DNA of 12,923 nt. Origin: Clostridiaceae bacterium (lineage in GTDB: Bacteria; Bacillota; Clostridia; Oscillospirales; Acutalibacteraceae). Shown here in pieces: positions 7,169 through 12,923 of this stretch. The stretch lies in NCBI GenBank assembly GCA_016295895.1, contig JAEDKI010000044.1, forward strand, positions 1-12,923, read 5' to 3'. The position numbers and the translations under genes are program-made. The notes below the pieces were generated by a model. That model did no database searches. It was not told where the DNA came from and saw nothing but the letters and a program-made list of their open reading frames with translations. Position 1 is the first letter of the stretch; the number at the start of each line of letters is the position of its first letter.

Positions 7169-7963
7169 ATGATAATTGATTTTCACACCCATTGTTTTCC
7201 GCCGAAAATAGCTTCAAGAGCGATTGAACAGCTTATGACCCGCTCGGGCATGACAAGGCCTTATCATAACGGCGGAGTTGAGAGCCTTCTGGAGGTTCAG
7301 CGTTCATCGGGCGTCGATTATTCGGTTGTGCTCAACATTGCAACAAATCCCCGTCAGCAGAAAAGCGTCAACGATTTTGCAATCTCGCTTCTGGAAGTTG
7401 ACGGAATAATTCCGTTCGGGAGCGTTCATCCCGACAGCCCCGACGCAATTCCGGAGCTTGAACGCATCAAGGCAAGCGGAATCAAAGGCGTTAAATTTCA
7501 CCCCGATTATCAGGGCTTTTTTGTCGATGAAGAAAGAATGCTTCCTCTCTATGAAAAAATCGGAGAGCTGGGGCTGATAACCGTTTTTCATTGCGGCTAC
7601 GATATCGGCTACCCCGAAACGGTACATTGCCCGCCCGAAAGGCTTTCAAAGGTGCTTGACAGCTTCGGCGGTGCACCGGTTGTTGCCGCCCATTTCGGAG
7701 GAATGCTTGCGTGGAGAGAAACTGAAGAGTTTCTCTGCGGCAAAAATGTTTATCTTGATACCGCTATTTGCTGCGGCACTCTGAATCCGCAAGTCGCCGC
7801 AAGAATAATAAAAAAACACGGAGCGGATAAAATCCTGCTCGGCAGCGACTGCCCGTGGTCGACGCCCGCCAACGAAATCGGGCTTGTTCATTGCATGGGT
7901 CTGAGCGATGAAGAAGAAAAAGCAGTTCTCGGCGAAAACGCACGAAAACTGCTCGGTCTCTGA
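7169..7963 (+). CDS. Amidohydrolase-family metal-dependent hydrolase
   Basis: A 264-residue TIM-barrel enzyme of the amidohydrolase superfamily (amidohydrolase 2 group, which includes decarboxylases and lactone hydrolases). The metal site is visible: the N-terminal HxH (His6, His8, in IIDFHTH), FHPDYQG with His111, FHCGYD with His141, AHFGGM with His175, and LLGSDCPWS with Asp227 near the C-terminus. The length is typical. The ribosome site (AGGA, about 11 bases upstream) is modest. It is transcribed alone from its own promoter, away from the rimP operon, and ends exactly against the stop of the converging yfbR gene. The substrate cannot be assigned; the neighbours give no pathway clue. No signal peptide is seen, so it is cytoplasmic. 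Confidence 0.88.
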   Translation: MIIDFHTHCFPPKIASRAIEQLMTRSGMTRPYHNGGVESLLEVQRSSGVDYSVVLNIATNPRQQKSVNDFAISLLEVDGIIPFGSVHPDSPDAIPELERIKASGIKGVKFHPDYQGFFVDEERMLPLYEKIGELGLITVFHCGYDIGYPETVHCPPERLSKVLDSFGGAPVVAAHFGGMLAWRETEEFLCGKNVYLDTAICCGTLNPQVAARIIKKHGADKILLGSDCPWSTPANEIGLVHCMGLSDEEEKAVLGENARKLLGL

Positions 7964-8548
7964 TTATTTTCTCAGCTCGTCAAGGGTCATACCGTAGGCG
8001 GGCAGAAATTCCTCAATGAAAACATCCGCTTCGGGCATTTTCAGCTCGGCGATTGATTTTTTTGTTACTTCGCCTGCATTGACAAATTCGCTGTTGCCCG
8101 CTTTCTGCTCCTCAAGGCATTTTATCAGAGCGCTGATTTTGTCGGCGGCTTTAACAAGCCTCCAAAGCTCCGAGTCGCCGTCTTTTGGAACGAACATAGG
8201 CTCGTATTCGTCTCTGAAATCCTCGGGAAGCATTGAAACAAGGCTTTTGCATGCGCTGTCCTCAACCGTTTTGTAGGCAAGGCGGACTTCGTCGCTGTAA
8301 TATTTAACGGGGGTCGGCATGTCGCCCGTGAGAGTTTCGGGCGCATCGTGATAAAGCCCGAAAAGAGCGGCTCTCTCTCCGTTCAGGGCTTTGCCGAAAC
8401 GCTTGTTACCGATAACCGCAAGCGCATGAGCGATAACCGCAACCTCAAAGCTGTGTTCGCACAGGTTCTCGGAGTGCTCATTTCGCATGAGAGCCCAGCG
8501 GTTGATATATTTCATTCTTGAAATCATTGCAAAAAATCCGTTTTCCAT
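7964..8548 (-). CDS. yfbR: YfbR-family 5'-deoxynucleotidase (HD domain)
   Basis: A 194-residue HD-domain phosphohydrolase closely resembling E. coli YfbR, which removes the 5'-phosphate from deoxyribonucleoside monophosphates with a divalent metal. The hallmark features align in place: ISRMKYINRWALMRNEHSEN at the N-terminus, His32 in EHSFEVA, His67-Asp68 in YHDAPETLTGD (with Glu71), Asp136 in KAADKISA, and the MPTPVKYY stretch. Length also agrees (E. coli 199). The ATG at 8548 has AGGTGAT close upstream. Its promoter lies at 8579-8607. It is monocistronic and convergent with the amidohydrolase, the two stop codons touching. Likely role: nucleotide pool control or salvage. Exact substrate preference is inferred from the family. 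Confidence 0.92.
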   Translation of the reverse strand: MENGFFAMISRMKYINRWALMRNEHSENLCEHSFEVAVIAHALAVIGNKRFGKALNGERAALFGLYHDAPETLTGDMPTPVKYYSDEVRLAYKTVEDSACKSLVSMLPEDFRDEYEPMFVPKDGDSELWRLVKAADKISALIKCLEEQKAGNSEFVNAGEVTKKSIAELKMPEADVFIEEFLPAYGMTLDELRK

Positions 8549-8578
8549 TTTATCACCTGAATACTATTGATATTACAT

Positions 8579-8607
8579 ACTATACCACAGTTGCATTGCT
8601 TTTGCAA
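8579..8607 (-). promoter_or_regulatory. Promoter of yfbR
   Basis: On the minus strand a -35 TTGCAA (8602-8607) and a -10 TATAGT (8579-8584) are 17 bases apart, with a TGG extended -10 just upstream. The -35 lies inside the perfect inverted repeat at 8593-8610, so a regulator binding that repeat could block the promoter. Confidence 0.65.
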
Positions 8608-8610
8608 TGC
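8593..8610. repeat. Perfect 7-bp inverted repeat between yfbR and the TPR gene
   Basis: GCATTGC and GCAATGC surround a TTTT spacer. The repeat covers the yfbR -35 on one strand. On the other it would form a hairpin in RNA directly before the GGAAAGG ribosome site of the gene starting at 8623. It could be an operator or an RNA structure; no T-tract follows on the plus strand, so it is not an obvious terminator. Confidence 0.6.
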
Positions 8611-8622
8611 GGAAAGGTAACT

Positions 8623-9366
8623 ATGGCTGAATTTTCTGTACCCGAATTTATCAAAAAGCTTGATTCCTGCTTTTCAAGGGAAGATCTGAAAGGCGCAGGC
8701 GAGTGCCTTGATGAAGCGATGAAGAACGCCCGAGCCGCAGGCGACAAAAACGGCGAGCTGACCGTTCTCAACGAGATGATAGGTTATTACAGGCAGACGA
8801 AAGAAGCTGAAAAAGGGCTTGAAGCGGTTGAAGCCGCCTTCGGGCTTATTGACCGTCTCGGAATCAACAGAGAGCTTTCTGCGGGAACAATATATCTCAA
8901 CGGGGCGACCACGATGAAAGCGTTCGGCAAGAGCGGAGAAGCAATTCAGTTTTATCACAGAGCCTCGGATATTTTCAAAATGAGGCTTGAACGCAGGCAT
9001 CCGCTCGTTGCGGGGCTTTTCAACAACATGGCTCTTGCGCTTCAGGATCTCAAAGAATATGAAGAAGCCGAAGACTGCTTCAGGCAGGCGATAGAAATAA
9101 CCGAAAGTCTGAAAGGCAGTGAGCTTGAAACGGCGGTTTCGTATGTCAACCTTGCCATGCTTCTTCACGAGATGAACAGCGAGGACGAAAGAATAAATCC
9201 GCTTATGGATAAGGCTCTTGCGATTCTTCGGAATCCTGCATATTACGGATATGATAAATATGCTTTTACCTGCCGCAAATGTGCGTCGGGCTTCGGATAT
9301 CTCGGCTTTTTCTTTGCCGAAAAAGAATTAAATGAAAGGGCGGACAAGGCTTATGCAAGGGCTTGA
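8623..9366 (+). CDS. Tetratricopeptide repeat protein
   Basis: A 247-residue all-helical protein. At least three TPR-like units can be read: around 46-79 (ELTVLNEMIGYYRQTKEAEK), 129-162 (VAGLFNNMALALQDLKEYEE then AEDCFRQAIEIT) and 170-203 (TAVSYVNLAMLLHEM to DKALAIL). A further one is likely at about 86-119, and two helices precede them. No signal peptide or membrane segment, so it is a cytoplasmic scaffold or partner-binding protein. I start it at the ATG at 8623 because GGAAAGG lies five bases upstream; an earlier in-frame ATG at 8518 would run through the yfbR start and promoter. It overlaps the downstream DUF4037 gene, which suggests translational coupling and perhaps a physical partnership. 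TPRs do not reveal the activity. Confidence 0.85.
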   Translation: MAEFSVPEFIKKLDSCFSREDLKGAGECLDEAMKNARAAGDKNGELTVLNEMIGYYRQTKEAEKGLEAVEAAFGLIDRLGINRELSAGTIYLNGATTMKAFGKSGEAIQFYHRASDIFKMRLERRHPLVAGLFNNMALALQDLKEYEEAEDCFRQAIEITESLKGSELETAVSYVNLAMLLHEMNSEDERINPLMDKALAILRNPAYYGYDKYAFTCRKCASGFGYLGFFFAEKELNERADKAYARA

Positions 9367-10288
9367 GCTGAGCAGAAAATATTTTGAACAGTTCGGTCTG
9401 CCGATGCTGAAAAACGATTTTGCCGATGTTGAAAACAGAATTGCCGCAGGGCTTGCAGGCCCCGGCTCGGATTGCTTCGGCTTTGACGATACGGTTTCAA
9501 GAGACCATGATTTCGGCGCAGGCTTCTGCCTTTGGGTGACGGATGAGGACTACCGCTCGTTCGGGTTTCGCCTTGAAAAGGCTTATGCAAGGCTTCCGAA
9601 AAGCTTTCTTGGCTTTGAAAAAGGGGAGAGCAATTATTACGGCACAGCCCGCTACGGAGTTAAAACCATAGGCGATTTTTATCTGCCGCTGACGGGCAGA
9701 CGGGGTGCGCCCGAAAGCCCTGAGGAGTGGCTGAGAATCCCCGAAAGCTCTCTTGCCGCCGCAGTCAACGGCAGCGTTTTTGCCGATCCGCTCGGAGAAT
9801 TCAGCTTAATCAGAGAGACGGTTAAAAACGGAATGCCCGAGGATATCCGCCTCAAAAAGCTTGCGGCAAGAGCAATATTTATGGCTCAGAGCGGTCAATA
9901 TAATTTTCCCCGATGCGTTGCTCACGGCGAACACGGAGCGGCGGCGCTTGCGGCGGCGGAATTTGTCCGCAACACGGCGTCGCTCGTCTATCTGCTCAAC
10001 GGCTCATACGCTCCGTTCTATAAATGGGCGCTCCGTGGAATGAAAAACCTGAAGCTGTTTTCGGATTTTTCCGAAAAACTGACGCAAATTCTGACCTCGG
10101 ATTTCTCCGCCGAATCAATAAAAGAAAAACAGCAAACAATTGAAGAAATCTGTTCGCAAACAGCGGAATATTTCCGCAAAACGGGGCTTTCGGATATCAA
10201 TTCGGATTTTCTCGAACCCCACGCATATGAGATACAGAATAAAATCAAGAATCCCGAAATACGCCTGCTCCACATCATGGAGTGCTGA
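9353..10288 (+). CDS. DUF4037-type nucleotidyltransferase-fold protein
   Basis: A 311-residue protein whose N-terminal region carries a nucleotidyltransferase-like signature: AAGLAGPGSDCFGFDD at 31-46 followed by SRDHDFGAGFCLWVTDED at 49-66. This combines the G-S motif with a D-H-D acidic cluster that would bind metal and nucleotide. It is the pattern I associate with DUF4037 (related to aminoglycoside adenylyltransferase folds). The C-terminal half looks helical (residues about 160-300). Substrate unknown; AMP or other nucleotide transfer is only inferred. I favour the ATG at 9353 (MQGLELSRKY, with AAGG just upstream), which overlaps the TPR gene by 14 bases. The ATG at 9332 would add seven residues but has a poor ribosome site. 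The next gene starts 11 bases after its stop. Confidence 0.78.
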   Translation: MQGLELSRKYFEQFGLPMLKNDFADVENRIAAGLAGPGSDCFGFDDTVSRDHDFGAGFCLWVTDEDYRSFGFRLEKAYARLPKSFLGFEKGESNYYGTARYGVKTIGDFYLPLTGRRGAPESPEEWLRIPESSLAAAVNGSVFADPLGEFSLIRETVKNGMPEDIRLKKLAARAIFMAQSGQYNFPRCVAHGEHGAAALAAAEFVRNTASLVYLLNGSYAPFYKWALRGMKNLKLFSDFSEKLTQILTSDFSAESIKEKQQTIEEICSQTAEYFRKTGLSDINSDFLEPHAYEIQNKIKNPEIRLLHIMEC

Positions 10289-10299
10289 AAGGAGAAGCG

Positions 10300-12156
10300 A
10301 TGAAGCGCTGTATATTTTGTCTTAACGAATGCCCCGACACCGCCGAGGTTTGCCCGTCCTGCGGCTTTGACGGCTCTGAAGCGAATAAATTCAAATATTC
10401 CCTGCCGCTCGGCACAAGGCTCAACAAGCGCTACATTGTTGGCGGAGCTTATTCAAAAACAGGCTCTTTTCTCTGTTATCACGCCTTTGACTGTCAGGCA
10501 CGCCGCAGGGTAAAGCTCTGCGAATATCTGCCTGAAAAGCTGATGTACCGTCTCCCCGAGGAGCTTATTATAAAGTATCATAATGAAAAATGCAGTATGA
10601 TAGGTGACAGGGAGATATCTGCTTTCTATTCTCATTTCACAAAGCTTTGCACCGCTTCCGAGAACAGCGTGCTTGAATTCACCGATTGCTTTGCGGAAAA
10701 TTCAACCTTTTGCTATGTCTCCGCCGCAGAAAGCGGAACGCCGCTCTCGTCGGTTATCGGCAACGGCAGAACCTTGCCTTTTTCAAAGTCGGTTTCGCTC
10801 CTTATGCCCGTTATCGACTGCGCCGTGAAGCTTGAAAAGGTCGGCAAATGGCACGGCTGTCTCAGCCCCTATTCAATAATTACCGGGGACGGAAAAATAA
10901 AATCCGTCACGGGCTATTCATATCCGCCGCTGAGCTTCAATTCTCCCTTTGACGCTCCCGAGAAAAAGCTCGGAGCAAAAAGCTGCGGCTCGTTCACCGA
11001 TGTTTATGCCATAGGCGCAATGCTCTATGAAGCGGTAACGGGCTTTATTCCGCCGTCAGCCGCCGAAAGGGAGAGGGGCAGAACGCTCAGGTATCCTCAG
11101 TCAATCGGTGAAAAAGAAAAAAGAATAATTGAAAAAGCCATGGCTCTCAGCCCCGACCAAAGGTACGGCGGCGCAGGAGAGTTCTTCGCCGATTTAACGG
11201 GCAAAACGCCTGCCGATGAAAAAAAGAAACTGCCTGCGTCCGAAATAGTCCGCAGGTCAGTGCTCGCCCTTGCTTCGGTTTGCCTTGCGGTGAGCGTAAT
11301 GGTTTTAATTAATTACTATGTAATAGAGCCGTTCAAGGAGCAGAAGCAGGCGTCCGACCTCGCCTCGCTCGTCGGTCAGACAGGCTCCGAGCAGGATGAC
11401 CCGTGGGAAGAAATCAAAGAAAAGCATCCCGATATTGCTTTCCCCGACGGCATGAATCCCTCGTTTGCGGAGCTTTATGCAATCAACAGCGATTTTGCGG
11501 GCTGGATTTCAATTCCCGAATTGAATATCAATTATTCCGTAGTTAAGGGAACGGATAACGATACTTATCTCAGACGGGATATTTACGGCAAAAAGACCTC
11601 TTACGGCGTTCCGTTTTTCGACTTCAAAAATTCGTTGAGAGAGCTTGACCGCAACACGATAATCTACGGCCATAACATGCGCCATGACGATAAAATTTTC
11701 GGCACTCTGGAGCAGTATAAAACCGTTGACGGCTTCAAAAAAGCGCCGCTCATCGGAATGAGCACGCTCTACGGCGACTACACCTTCAAGGTTTATGCCG
11801 TTTTTATCTCCAACAGCAAAAAATCAGACGATAACGGTCACATTTTCAACTATGTTTTCACCGAGGCGGGCAACGAAAGATTCAGAAATTATATTAATGA
11901 AATAGACAAAAGAAAGCTCTATTCAACGGGCGTTGACATCAACGAAAACGATAAGATTCTGACCCTATCCACCTGCTGTTATGACTTTGAGGATGCAAGG
12001 CTTGTTGTTGTCGGCAGGCTCTTGCGTGAGGGAGAGAATCCCGAAGTCAATGTTTCGCTTGCTCAGACCAATCCGAACCCGAAGTTTCCGCAGGCGTATT
12101 ATGACGCCAAAAAGCTTGATAATCCCTATAAAGATGACCCCGACCTGTTCTTTTAA
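10300..12156 (+). CDS. Zinc-ribbon/pseudokinase–transmembrane–class B sortase fusion
   Basis: A 618-residue single-pass membrane protein with three parts. Residues 4-21 form a zinc ribbon (Cys4, Cys7, Cys18, Cys21). Residues about 38-300 resemble a bacterial Ser/Thr kinase: YIVGGAYSKTGSFLCYHAFD, EYLP at 75-78, and TDVYAIGAMLYEAVTG at 233-248. Its catalytic residues are missing, however. The ATP-anchoring lysine position appears to be Cys74, the HRD loop reads HGCLSP (185-190), and no DFG is seen. A membrane span lies at about 320-341. Residues about 385-575 are a class B sortase with YGHNM (His458), TLSTC (Cys559) and DARLVV (Arg567), the intact transpeptidase triad, placed outside the cell. 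A Pro/Asn/Asp-rich tail of about 40 residues follows. The ATG at 10300 has AAAGGAG six bases upstream, better than the in-frame GTG at 10282. No LPXTG-like substrate gene is visible nearby. Confidence 0.88.
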   Translation: MKRCIFCLNECPDTAEVCPSCGFDGSEANKFKYSLPLGTRLNKRYIVGGAYSKTGSFLCYHAFDCQARRRVKLCEYLPEKLMYRLPEELIIKYHNEKCSMIGDREISAFYSHFTKLCTASENSVLEFTDCFAENSTFCYVSAAESGTPLSSVIGNGRTLPFSKSVSLLMPVIDCAVKLEKVGKWHGCLSPYSIITGDGKIKSVTGYSYPPLSFNSPFDAPEKKLGAKSCGSFTDVYAIGAMLYEAVTGFIPPSAAERERGRTLRYPQSIGEKEKRIIEKAMALSPDQRYGGAGEFFADLTGKTPADEKKKLPASEIVRRSVLALASVCLAVSVMVLINYYVIEPFKEQKQASDLASLVGQTGSEQDDPWEEIKEKHPDIAFPDGMNPSFAELYAINSDFAGWISIPELNINYSVVKGTDNDTYLRRDIYGKKTSYGVPFFDFKNSLRELDRNTIIYGHNMRHDDKIFGTLEQYKTVDGFKKAPLIGMSTLYGDYTFKVYAVFISNSKKSDDNGHIFNYVFTEAGNERFRNYINEIDKRKLYSTGVDINENDKILTLSTCCYDFEDARLVVVGRLLREGENPEVNVSLAQTNPNPKFPQAYYDAKKLDNPYKDDPDLFF

Positions 12157-12189
12157 TCGGAATATATTAAATGAAAAGGAGAATGCGCA

Positions 12190-12714
12190 ATGAAAATACT
12201 TGTTGTTGTTGACATGCAGAACGATTTTATCGACGGCGCTCTCGGCACAAAGGAGGCGCAGGCGATAGTTCCTGCGGTAAAAGAAAAAATCAAGAACTTT
12301 GACGGCAGAGTGCTTTTCACAAGAGACACTCACGGAAAAGATTATCTTAACACTCAGGAGGGAGGCAAGCTCCCCGTTGAGCATTGCATAAAAGATACTC
12401 ACGGCTGGCAGATTTCCGCAGAGCTTGACGGGCTGAGAAAAGAACAACCGATTGATAAAGAAACCTTCGGAAGCGTGGCTCTCGGTCAGCTTCTGAAGGC
12501 ATACGATACTTATGAACAGCCGATTGAAAGCGTCACCCTTGTCGGGCTTTGCACCGATATCTGCGTTATCTCAAACGCAATGATAATCAAAGCGTTCCTG
12601 CCCGAAACTCCGATTATTGTTGACGCCGCATGCTGCGCAGGAGTAACTCCCGAGAGCCACGAAAGAGCGCTGAAAGCAATGGAAAGCTGTCAGATTGAGG
12701 TCATAAACCGATAA
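12190..12714 (+). CDS. Isochorismatase-family cysteine hydrolase, nicotinamidase-like
   Basis: A 174-residue cytoplasmic enzyme of the isochorismatase/nicotinamidase superfamily. The likely catalytic triad is Asp8 (VVVDMQNDF), Lys90 (IDKETFGS) and Cys125 (GLCTDICVISNA). A metal site is suggested by Asp46 and His48 (TRDTHGKDY) and His65 (LPVEHC). In place of the third histidine of classical PncA there is a Glu57 region (QEGGKLP), as in a clostridial subgroup. Nicotinamide deamidation for NAD salvage is the most likely reaction but is not certain, since the superfamily includes other amidases. The ATG has AAAGGAG about eight bases upstream and the gene begins 33 bases after the sortase fusion, probably on the same transcript. 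No clear terminator follows it. Confidence 0.85.
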   Translation: MKILVVVDMQNDFIDGALGTKEAQAIVPAVKEKIKNFDGRVLFTRDTHGKDYLNTQEGGKLPVEHCIKDTHGWQISAELDGLRKEQPIDKETFGSVALGQLLKAYDTYEQPIESVTLVGLCTDICVISNAMIIKAFLPETPIIVDAACCAGVTPESHERALKAMESCQIEVINR

Positions 12715-12780
12715 TTCGGAAGGCGAGTTTTTGCATCAAATCATGGGCTTTTATTCCGTTTGCACACAGAAGAATAAATA

Positions 12781-12810
12781 TTGACAAAATGTGTTGTTAT
12801 GTGCTATTCT
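12781..12810 (+). promoter_or_regulatory. Strong sigma-A promoter with extended -10
   Basis: Consensus -35 TTGACA (12781-12786) and -10 TATTCT (12805-12810), 18 bases apart, with a TGC extended -10. Transcription should begin near 12817, giving a leader of about 59 nt before the ATG at 12876. Confidence 0.78.
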
Positions 12811-12823
12811 TTCACCGTGGCAT

Positions 12824-12868
12824 TACCTGAACGGTAGGCGGTTACAATCTTGCCCTCAGAATGGGGGC
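12824..12868 (+). promoter_or_regulatory. Structured leader with a hairpin over the ribosome binding site
   Basis: Two small hairpins can be drawn: TACC/GGTA around TGAAC (12824-12836), and GCCCTC/GGGGGC around AGAAT (12852-12868; six pairs, one G-U). The 3' arm of the second is the G-rich ribosome binding site eight bases before the ATG at 12876, so folding would restrict translation. Pairings were drawn by eye, not computed. Confidence 0.55.
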
Positions 12869-12875
12869 GTTGCAT

Positions 12876-12923
12876 ATGGAATATCTTGCAATGCTTGCTA
12901 TTATTATAATACTCGCAACAGGT
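12876..12923 (+). CDS. Small hydrophobic peptide, 5' end only (toxin-like candidate)
   Basis: Sixteen codons are visible before the window ends, reading MEYLAMLAIIIILATG, with no stop yet. The run from Leu4 to Ala14 is very hydrophobic and would start a membrane span. It has its own strong promoter, a structured short leader and a G-rich ribosome site at 12863-12867. This set-up recalls small membrane toxins of type I toxin-antitoxin systems and holin-like small proteins of Firmicutes. The antisense RNA such systems need would lie beyond the window and is not seen. It could also be the start of an ordinary membrane protein, so the identity is a suggestion. Confidence 0.5.
   Translation, partial: MEYLAMLAIIIILATG

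Noticed and set aside
8561..8584. ATACTAT repeated 17 bases apart upstream of yfbR
   Set aside because: Short A/T-rich repeat, one copy overlapping the -10; chance is likely.
8518..8622. Earlier ATG for the TPR gene
   Set aside because: It would code through the yfbR start and promoter with no ribosome site; the ATG at 8623 has GGAAAGG.
9332..9366. Programmed frameshift joining the TPR and DUF4037 genes
   Set aside because: The doubly open stretch is only 35 bases, no convincing slippery run or downstream structure is seen, and a usable ATG exists at 9353.
9349..9592. GGCTTATGCAAGG present twice (near 9350 and 9581)
   Set aside because: Both encode KAYAR-type peptides in different frames or contexts; no repeat structure around them.
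10282..10299. GTG start for the sortase fusion
   Set aside because: It overlaps the DUF4037 stop, and the AAAGGAG site serves the ATG at 10300.
12708..12719. CCGA-TAAT-TCGG as a terminator after the nicotinamidase-like gene
   Set aside because: The stem has only four pairs and no immediate T-run.

Overview
The window looks like a chromosomal segment of a gut-type Clostridia member (Oscillospiraceae/Ruminococcaceae-like). This rests on the Firmicutes gene order rimP-nusA-ylxR-ylxQ-infB-rbfA-nrnA-truB, strong AGGAG-type ribosome binding sites, a class B sortase and mid-range GC. The exact genus is not determinable from sequence reading alone. No rRNA, tRNA, CRISPR array, insertion sequence or integrase is visible. 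No stretch longer than 300 bases lacks a gene.

Left half (1-7065, minus strand): the nusA-infB operon, read right to left. A sigma-A promoter at 7037-7065 is followed by a roughly 95-nt leader holding a GNRA-capped hairpin plus a T-rich tract, probably an attenuator. Then come rimP (30S maturation), nusA (transcription pausing and termination), ylxR/rnpM (RNase P modulator), ylxQ (L7Ae-like RNA binder), infB (initiation factor 2), rbfA (30S maturation), nrnA (DHH oligoribonuclease / pAp phosphatase) and truB (tRNA pseudouridine 55 synthase, cut by the window's left edge). Genes overlap or are 10-24 bases apart, and each has its own Shine-Dalgarno sequence, often inside or over the stop of the gene before it.

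Middle (7066-8622): an A/T-rich divergent promoter region; a TIM-barrel amidohydrolase on the plus strand; and, converging on it with directly abutting stop codons, a YfbR-type HD-domain 5'-deoxynucleotidase with its own promoter. That promoter's -35 lies inside a perfect inverted repeat.

Right half (8623-12714, plus strand): a compact four-gene cluster, probably one transcript. It has a TPR protein, a DUF4037 nucleotidyltransferase-fold protein overlapping it, a 618-residue membrane protein and an isochorismatase/nicotinamidase-family hydrolase. The membrane protein is the most unusual item: a cytoplasmic zinc-ribbon plus degenerate protein-kinase domain, one membrane span, and an extracellular class B sortase with intact His/Cys/Arg. 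It suggests a sortase whose activity or position could be governed by an intracellular pseudokinase.

Right edge (12781-12923): a separate consensus-like promoter, a short structured leader whose hairpin covers the ribosome binding site, and the first 16 codons of a very hydrophobic small peptide. This resembles type I toxin-like mini-genes, but it is cut by the window end.
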